Shown in pieces: positions 1 through 4,612 of a DNA stretch of 6,976 nucleotides. Position 1 is the first letter of the stretch; each line of letters begins with the position of its first letter. The notes beneath the pieces were generated by a model, which was given only the letters and a program-made list of their open reading frames with translations, had not been told where the DNA came from and searched no databases. This stretch comes from Ramlibacter sp. (GTDB lineage: Bacteria; Pseudomonadota; Gammaproteobacteria; Burkholderiales; Burkholderiaceae_C): contig JAJNBO010000133.1 of NCBI GenBank assembly GCA_021156245.1, positions 1-6,976 of the forward strand. Reading direction: 5' to 3'. A program made the position numbers and the translations under genes.

Positions 1-1
1 C

Positions 2-835
2 TGGCCCGTGGTGGCGGCAGTGCTGTTCGGCGCCCTGCTGCACGCGAGCTGGAACGCGATGGTCAAGTCCAGCCCGGACAAGGCGCTGGACACCGCCGTG
101 ATCCACCTCATGGGCTCGCTGGTCGCGCTGCCATTGCTGCTGGTCGTCGGCATTCCCGCGGCCTCTTCATGGCCCTACATCCTGGCCTCCGTCTTCATCC
201 ACATCGGCTACTACATCGCGCTGACCGGCGCCTACAAGCACGGCGACCTGGGCCTGACCTATCCGCTGATGCGCGGCACCGCGCCGCTGCTGGTGGCCCT
301 CTCGGCCACGCTCACGGTCGGCGAGACGCTGACGCCGCTGTCCTGGGCCGGCATCCTGGGCGTGAGCTGCGGCGTGCTGGCCCTCGGCCTCTCGCGCCAC
401 GCGATGGATTCGCCGCGTGCCGTCGCCTTCGCGCTCACCAATGCGGTGATCATCGCGATCTACACGGTGGTGGACGCCCTCGGCGCGCGCCAGTCCGGCA
501 ACCCGCTGCAGTACGTCGTGATGCTGTTCGTGCTGGACGGCTGGCCGTTCGCCGCCATCGTGCTGGCCCGCAGGGGCTGGGCCACGGCCTGGCCTTACGC
601 CAGGCAGCGCGCGCCGCTCGCGGTGGTGGGCGCCTCCGCGTCGCTGGGCTCCTACGGCATCGCGCTGTGGGCGATGACCAAGGCGCCGGTGGCGACGGTC
701 GCGGCACTGCGGGAAACCTCGGTGCTGTTCGCGGCCTTGCTCGGCACCTGGTTCCTGAAGGAGACTTTCACCGTCCGCCGCGCCATCGGCACGGCCGCCA
801 TCGTGGCCGGCGTCATGGCCCTGCGGCTGGGATGA
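2..835 (+). CDS. DMT/EamA-family drug/metabolite transporter (5' end outside window)
   Basis: This is an inner-membrane protein of the drug/metabolite transporter superfamily, with two EamA repeats. The frame is open to the window edge, and the motif LLHASWNA, normally very near the N terminus of such proteins, lies about 10 residues in, so only a few codons are missing. A GTG at position 8 could serve as start, but I think the true start is upstream. Counting from that GTG, hydrophobic segments suit about ten membrane helices (roughly 1-17, 30-49, 55-75, 89-105, 111-128, 137-158, 166-187, 203-222, 232-250, 257-273). The two halves end in matching segments: YPLMRGTAPLL with TVGETLT (85-109) and ALRETSVLFAALLGT with FLKETFT (233-255). 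This internal duplication is typical of EamA proteins. The substrate cannot be read from sequence; family members export amino acids, metabolites or drugs. The next gene starts 28 bases downstream on the same strand, so co-transcription is possible. Confidence 0.88.
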   Translation, partial: WPVVAAVLFGALLHASWNAMVKSSPDKALDTAVIHLMGSLVALPLLLVVGIPAASSWPYILASVFIHIGYYIALTGAYKHGDLGLTYPLMRGTAPLLVALSATLTVGETLTPLSWAGILGVSCGVLALGLSRHAMDSPRAVAFALTNAVIIAIYTVVDALGARQSGNPLQYVVMLFVLDGWPFAAIVLARRGWATAWPYARQRAPLAVVGASASLGSYGIALWAMTKAPVATVAALRETSVLFAALLGTWFLKETFTVRRAIGTAAIVAGVMALRLG

Positions 836-846
836 CGGTCGCGCTG

Positions 847-852
847 TACGAT
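847..852 (+). promoter_or_regulatory. Weak candidate -10 box (TACGAT) before the LicD-like gene
   Basis: TACGAT lies 11 bases upstream of the ATG at 864 and matches the sigma-70 -10 consensus at four of six positions. No convincing -35 box is found at 16-18 bases. If used, transcription would begin almost at the start codon, giving a nearly leaderless message, which would fit the absence of a Shine-Dalgarno sequence there. This is inference from a short match. Confidence 0.2.
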
Positions 853-863
853 CGTCGGCCCCC

Positions 864-1727
864 ATGACACATCCGGCCCTTCCCCGCATCGAGTCCGGCC
901 TCGCCGCGATCCAGTCGTCCCTGCTGGCCGGCGACCTGGAGACGATGCACGCGCGCCTGGTGGACGTGCTGGACGCGCTGGAGGAGATCACGCGCTCGGG
1001 GTTGATCCCGAAACAGGAGCGCACCGTCGCGCCCTGGGCCGAACCCGAAGCGCGCGCGCTGGTGTGGCAGCTGCTCGCCGCCTTCAAGGCCGCCGATTGC
1101 CACGTCTTCCCCTATGCGGGCACGTTGCTCGGCCTCGTGCGGGACGCGCGGCTGCTGCCGAACGACAAGGACATCGACCTGGCCGTGTGGCTGGAAGACT
1201 TCGCGCTCGCCGGCCGCCTGCTGCTGCAATGGGGCCTGCAACGCGCGACGGACGTCCCGCCCTTCGCCAATGTCGCCACGTACGTGGAGCCGCGCAGCGG
1301 CACCAGCGTCGACCTGTTCGGGCTGCGACGGGATCCGATGCGCGGCCGAGTCGAAGGCGGGGTGTGGCTCTATGGCAAGCCGCCCTCGCACCAGCGCCTG
1401 CTGGCGTTGCCGTGGTTCGAGCTGGCGCCGCGCGACGGCCCCGCGGGAACTGCCTGGTGGCCAGCGGATCCGGACGCGCTGCTGGGCGCGCTGTACGGCG
1501 CCGCCTGGCGCACCCCGCAACCCGAGTGGGACTCGCTGGTGTCCAACACGTCGCTGCAGGAGCTGAACCTGAGCTGGCGCTGCTGGGCCCTGAAGAACCT
1601 GTGCCAATGCTGGCTGACCGGCGACTTGCCCCGGACGCACCGGCTGCTGGCGCAGATCACGGCGCGCGCGGGCGACGACGCGCAACTGCGCCGCTGGCGC
1701 GAAGCACTCGAAGGGCCAAGGGCATGA
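864..1727 (+). CDS. LicD/fukutin-family nucleotidyltransferase-fold phosphotransferase homologue
   Basis: This 287-residue soluble protein resembles the LicD family (bacterial phosphocholine transferases; human fukutin and FKRP ribitol-5-phosphate transferases). Family marks: the GTLLGLVRD stretch (86-94), then an acidic metal-binding cluster PNDKDIDLAVW with D101, D103 and D105, a second strand SVDLFGL with D150 (148-154), and near the C terminus a YG..W.TP...WDS signature (211-224) like the one closing the LicD/fukutin core. The N-terminal 50 residues look helical and carry no recognised motif. Family members move a phospho-alcohol from a CDP-activated donor to a sugar; donor and acceptor here are unknown. 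ATG 864 is the first start in the frame and has no clear Shine-Dalgarno; an ATG at 945 has GGAG only 3 bases upstream and would cut off part of the helical N terminus. The stop overlaps the next gene's start by ATGA. There is no signal peptide or membrane segment, so it probably acts in the cytoplasm. Confidence 0.75.
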   Translation: MTHPALPRIESGLAAIQSSLLAGDLETMHARLVDVLDALEEITRSGLIPKQERTVAPWAEPEARALVWQLLAAFKAADCHVFPYAGTLLGLVRDARLLPNDKDIDLAVWLEDFALAGRLLLQWGLQRATDVPPFANVATYVEPRSGTSVDLFGLRRDPMRGRVEGGVWLYGKPPSHQRLLALPWFELAPRDGPAGTAWWPADPDALLGALYGAAWRTPQPEWDSLVSNTSLQELNLSWRCWALKNLCQCWLTGDLPRTHRLLAQITARAGDDAQLRRWREALEGPRA

Positions 1728-2383
1728 GCTCCCGGCCCGGTCCCTCGGAGGTTTCGGTCCTGATCCCCGCCGCCGGCAGCGGCGAGCGCATGGGCATGGG
1801 ACCGAAGGCGTTGATGCCACTGGCCGGTCGCCCGGTCGTGGACTGGGTCGTGGACAAGGCGCGGCAGCTCGGCCACGAGGTGCTGGTGGCTTGCGCGCCC
1901 GGCATGGCGGCGCCGGCCGGCAGCGTGCGCGTGGAAGGGGGCGCCACCCGGCAGGAGAGCGTGCAGCGCCTCGCCGAGCGCGCTTCGGCGCCCTGGCTGC
2001 TGCTGTGGGATGCGGCGAGCCCCTTCGCATCGGTGGCGCTGGCGCGGCGCGTGCTGGAAGCGGGCAGCGCGACCGGCGCATCCACGGCCTGCCTTCCGTC
2101 GGAGGTGCCCTGCCTCGTGCTGGATGGCGACCGCGTCGGGCAAGCTTATCCGTCGGGCGTCACCGCACTGTCGAACACGCCGCAGTGCTTCCGGCGCGAA
2201 CTGCTGCTCGACGTGACGCGAGCGGCATCCGCGCAAGGCTGGACCAGCCAGTCGACGGTGCAGCTCGCGCTGCGCGCGGGCATCGCCGTGGTTCCCGTTC
2301 CCGGCGAGAAGCTGTCCCTCAAGCTGACCACGCCCGAGGACTGGGTGCTGGCCCAGGCGCTGCACGCGCAACTGTCGCGCTGA
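1724..2383 (+). CDS. IspD-family cytidylyltransferase-like protein (probably not MEP-specific)
   Basis: This 219-residue protein, about the length of IspD, has the GT-A-type cytidylyltransferase fold. The CTP-binding signature is intact: IPAAGSGERMGMGPKAL (14-30), with R22 and K28 matching the catalytic Arg and Lys of IspD. EGGATRQESV (71-80), NTPQCF (151-156) and LKLTTPEDW (199-207, with K200) are also family hallmarks. Differences: the HDAARP motif reads WDAASP (95-100, D96 kept, Arg replaced by S99); the Arg-containing strand before TPQ has no Arg; and the TDD motif reads TSQST (174-178). In IspD these positions contact methylerythritol phosphate, so a different alcohol phosphate is likely. 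The start is set by the ATGA overlap with the LicD-like gene, which implies translational coupling; there is no separate ribosome binding site of note. Inferred role: making a CDP-alditol or similar donor for the LicD-like partner. Alternative: a divergent true IspD. The family call is firm; the substrate is not. Confidence 0.78.
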   Translation: MSSRPGPSEVSVLIPAAGSGERMGMGPKALMPLAGRPVVDWVVDKARQLGHEVLVACAPGMAAPAGSVRVEGGATRQESVQRLAERASAPWLLLWDAASPFASVALARRVLEAGSATGASTACLPSEVPCLVLDGDRVGQAYPSGVTALSNTPQCFRRELLLDVTRAASAQGWTSQSTVQLALRAGIAVVPVPGEKLSLKLTTPEDWVLAQALHAQLSR

Positions 2384-2388
2384 CTGCG

Positions 2389-2417
2389 TTGCGCGCGGCC
2401 TGCGGGCTGCGTAGGAT
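2389..2417 (+). promoter_or_regulatory. Candidate sigma-70 promoter for the EF-G-like gene
   Basis: TTGCGC (2389-2394) and TAGGAT (2412-2417) are separated by exactly 17 bases. They match the -35 and -10 consensus at three and four of six positions. The predicted transcript would start near 2424, leaving a short leader of about 22 bases that contains the ribosome binding site. It lies in the 63-base gap between two same-strand genes, so read-through from upstream is also possible. Confidence 0.35.
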
Positions 2418-2434
2418 GGTCCTCCCTGTGTTGC

Positions 2435-2440
2435 AGGAGA
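2435..2440 (+). promoter_or_regulatory. Ribosome binding site (AGGAGA) deciding a GTG start
   Basis: AGGAGA lies six bases before the GTG at 2447. It is the clearest Shine-Dalgarno in the window. It fixes the start of the EF-G-like protein ahead of the P-loop, where an N-terminal extension of about 15 residues is expected. Confidence 0.75.
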
Positions 2441-2446
2441 AGTCTC

Positions 2447-4501
2447 GTGGCTACCCAACGCGACATCGCCGCGCGGCGCACCGTGGCCCTCGTGGGCCCC
2501 AGTGCCGCAGGCAAGACCAGCCTGGCCGAGGCCTTGCTGTGGAAAGCCGGGGCGGTGGGCACGCCCGGCAGCGTGGAGAGGGGCAGCACCGTCTCCGACC
2601 ACGACCCGCTCGAGAAGAAGGCGCTGCGCTCGCTCAACACCACCCTGCTGCACTTCGAGCACCGCGGCATCCTCACCCACCTGATCGACACGCCCGGCGC
2701 TGGCGACTGCCTCGGGCAGTCCCTGCCGGCGCTGGAGGCCGTGGAAACGGCGGCCATCGTGATCAACGCGGCGGCGGGCGTGGAGCCGATGGCCGTGCGC
2801 ATGATGGAGTGGGCGCAGCAGCGCGAGCGCGACCGCATCATCGTCGTCAACAAGATCGATGCGCAGGGCGTGGACCTGCAGGCACTGGTGGCGCGCATCC
2901 AGCAGGTGTTCGGCAAGGAATGCCTGCCGCTCAACCTGCCGTCGCAGAAGGGCGAGCGCGTGCTCGACTGCTTCTGGAAGATGAAGGACGACGGCCCGCC
3001 GCCGGATTTCTCGTCGATCGAGGCCGCGCACCGCGCGCTGGTGGAGCAGGTGGTGGAGGTGGACGCGGCATTCGTCGAGCGCTACCTCAATGACGGCGAC
3101 GTCGACCCTGCCGAGCTGCACGCCCCGCTGGAGCAGGCGCTGCGCGAAGGCCACCTGGTGCCGATCTGCTTCGTCTCGGCGCGCACGGGCGCGGGCGTGC
3201 CCGAGCTGCTGGACGTCATCGAGCGGCTGCTGCCGGACCCGACCGAGAGCAATCCGCCGGCCTTCCTCGAAGGCGAGGGCGAAACCGCCAAGCCGGTGCA
3301 GGCCCTGCCGGACGCGGGCAAACACGTGCTCGCGCATGTCTTCAAGATCACGCAAGACCCCTACGTCGGCAAGATGGGGGTGATCCGCGTGCACCAGGGC
3401 ACGATCACGCGCGACAGCCAGCTCTACGTGGGGGACGGACGCCGCCCTTTTAAAGTGGGCCACCTCTTCATGCTGCAGGGCCGGGAGCTGAAGGAGGTGG
3501 CGAAGGCGGTGCCCGGCGACCTCTGCGCGATCGCCAAGGTGGAGGACCTGCACTACGACGCGGTGCTGCACGATGCGGCGGAGGACGCGCACATCCACCT
3601 GAAGCCGCTGGAGTTTCCGCTGCCGGTGCACGGACTGGCGATCTCGCCCAGGCGCCGCGGCGACGAGCAGCGCCTGCACGACATCCTGATCAAGCTGGTG
3701 AGCGAGGACCCGTGCCTGCGCGTGGAGCACGCTGCGAGCACCAACGAAACCGTCGTCTACGGCCTGGGCGAGCTGCACCTGCGCACGCTGCTCGACCGCC
3801 TGACCGACGTGCACAACTGCCAGGTGGAGACGCGGCCGCCGCGCATCGCCTACCGCGAGACGATCACGGCCGCGGCCGAAGGCCACCACCGCCACAAGAA
3901 GCAGACCGGCGGCGCCGGCCAGTTCGGCGAGGTGTTCCTGCGCATCGAACCCCTGCCGCGGGGCGCCGGCTTCCAGTTCGCCGACGAGGTGAAAGGCGGC
4001 GCCATCCCGCACAACTTCATGCCGGCGGTGGAGAAGGGCGTGCGCCTGGCCATGGAGCAGGGCGTGATCGCGGGCTACCCGGTGGTGGACCTGAAGGTCG
4101 TGGTCTACGACGGCAAGCACCACACGGTGGACAGCAAGGAGATCGCGTTCGTCACTGCCGCCAAGAAGGCGCTGATGGCGGCGGTGCAGTCGGCGCGGCC
4201 CTGCGTGCTGGAGCCCATCGTCGACGTGGAGATCGCCACGCCGGAGCAGTACATGGGCGACATCACCGGCGACCTGGCGTCGCGCCGCGGACAGGTGAGC
4301 GGCACGCAATCGGCGAGCGCCGGCGCGTTGACGGTGCTGGCGCAGGCGCCGCTGTCGGAGCTGGCCAGCTACCAGTCGCGCCTGAATTCGCTGACCGGCG
4401 GACAGGGCCGCTACACCCTCGCCTTCAGCCACTACGAGCCGGTGCCCCCCACCGTGCAGGCGCAACTGGCCTCCCAGTACAAGGTGAAGGACGACGCCTG
4501 A
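2447..4501 (+). CDS. EF-G-like translational GTPase (divergent second EF-G type)
   Basis: This 684-residue protein has the full five-domain EF-G layout and near-normal length. G domain: P-loop GPSAAGKTS (17-25), G3 DTPGAGDC (81-88), G4 NKID (135-138), G5 SA (244-245), with a G' insertion between G4 and G5. Domain II is about 294-380 and domain III about 385-460. Domain IV (about 463-585) keeps both tip-loop regions, KKQTGGAGQFG (484-494) and HHTVDSKEIAF (558-568). Domain V (about 586-675) has LEPIVDVEIATPE and GDLASRRGQVSG. Switch I reads ERGSTVSDHDPLEKK (44-58) and lacks the RGITI of housekeeping EF-G. This TVSD.DP.E pattern is the mark of the EF-G-like group, so it is probably not the main fusA product. 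The usual catalytic His of DTPGH is A85. It is cytoplasmic and expected to bind ribosomes; whether it translocates, recycles or acts in stress is unknown. The start is GTG with a good ribosome binding site. It is probably a single-gene unit, and there is no rpsL/rpsG/tuf context. Confidence 0.9.
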   Translation: MATQRDIAARRTVALVGPSAAGKTSLAEALLWKAGAVGTPGSVERGSTVSDHDPLEKKALRSLNTTLLHFEHRGILTHLIDTPGAGDCLGQSLPALEAVETAAIVINAAAGVEPMAVRMMEWAQQRERDRIIVVNKIDAQGVDLQALVARIQQVFGKECLPLNLPSQKGERVLDCFWKMKDDGPPPDFSSIEAAHRALVEQVVEVDAAFVERYLNDGDVDPAELHAPLEQALREGHLVPICFVSARTGAGVPELLDVIERLLPDPTESNPPAFLEGEGETAKPVQALPDAGKHVLAHVFKITQDPYVGKMGVIRVHQGTITRDSQLYVGDGRRPFKVGHLFMLQGRELKEVAKAVPGDLCAIAKVEDLHYDAVLHDAAEDAHIHLKPLEFPLPVHGLAISPRRRGDEQRLHDILIKLVSEDPCLRVEHAASTNETVVYGLGELHLRTLLDRLTDVHNCQVETRPPRIAYRETITAAAEGHHRHKKQTGGAGQFGEVFLRIEPLPRGAGFQFADEVKGGAIPHNFMPAVEKGVRLAMEQGVIAGYPVVDLKVVVYDGKHHTVDSKEIAFVTAAKKALMAAVQSARPCVLEPIVDVEIATPEQYMGDITGDLASRRGQVSGTQSASAGALTVLAQAPLSELASYQSRLNSLTGGQGRYTLAFSHYEPVPPTVQAQLASQYKVKDDA

Positions 4502-4527
4502 CGGCCGGGCCCGCGCCCCAAAAGGAA

Positions 4528-4554
4528 AACGCCCGCCCCGGGGGGGCAGGCGTT
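4528..4554. terminator. Rho-independent terminator hairpin between convergent genes
   Basis: Arms AACGCCCGCCCC (4528-4539) and GGGGCAGGCGTT (4543-4554) pair over 12 positions with one mismatch, around a GGG loop. On the minus strand the hairpin is followed by TTTTCCTTTT (rich in U), a good terminator for the FecR/DUF6600 gene. On the plus strand the tail is only CCCTGCTTCTTC, so termination of the EF-G-like gene there is weaker. It begins 26 bases after the plus-strand stop and lies 58 bases past the minus-strand stop. Confidence 0.7.
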
Positions 4555-4582
4555 CCCTGCTTCTTCACACACACACTGACAG

Positions 4583-4606
4583 GCGCCTGCCCGTCAAGGC
4601 AGGCGC
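4583..4606. repeat. Perfect 9-bp inverted repeat (hairpin) just past the FecR/DUF6600 stop
   Basis: GCGCCTGCC (4583-4591) and GGCAGGCGC (4598-4606) are perfectly complementary around a six-base loop. There is no T tract on either side, so it is not a classical terminator alone. It may stabilise the 3' end of the minus-strand transcript or support the neighbouring terminator. Its right arm shares GGCAGGCG with the terminator's right arm, so the two hairpins could compete for pairing. Confidence 0.4.
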
Positions 4607-4612
4607 GGGAGA

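Noticed and set aside
813..2081. A 422-residue minus-strand frame opposite the LicD-like and IspD-like genes
   Set aside because: The product is Arg/Pro/Ala-rich, has no domain, and sits opposite two genes with conserved motifs.
1724..2383. Naming the cytidylyltransferase-like gene ispD
   Set aside because: Several residues expected for methylerythritol phosphate binding are missing and there is no ispF beside it, so a housekeeping symbol would overstate the evidence.
1370..4465. A very long open frame on the minus strand opposite the LicD-like, IspD-like and EF-G-like genes
   Set aside because: Its translation is rich in Arg, His, Ala and Gln with no recognisable motif. It lies wholly opposite well-supported genes, and such open antisense frames are expected at this GC content.
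2447..4501. Naming the EF-G-like gene fusA or a tetracycline-resistance protein
   Set aside because: Switch I and the G3 motif differ from housekeeping EF-G, and no rpsL, rpsG or tuf gene is nearby. It also lacks anything that points to TetM-type ribosome protection.
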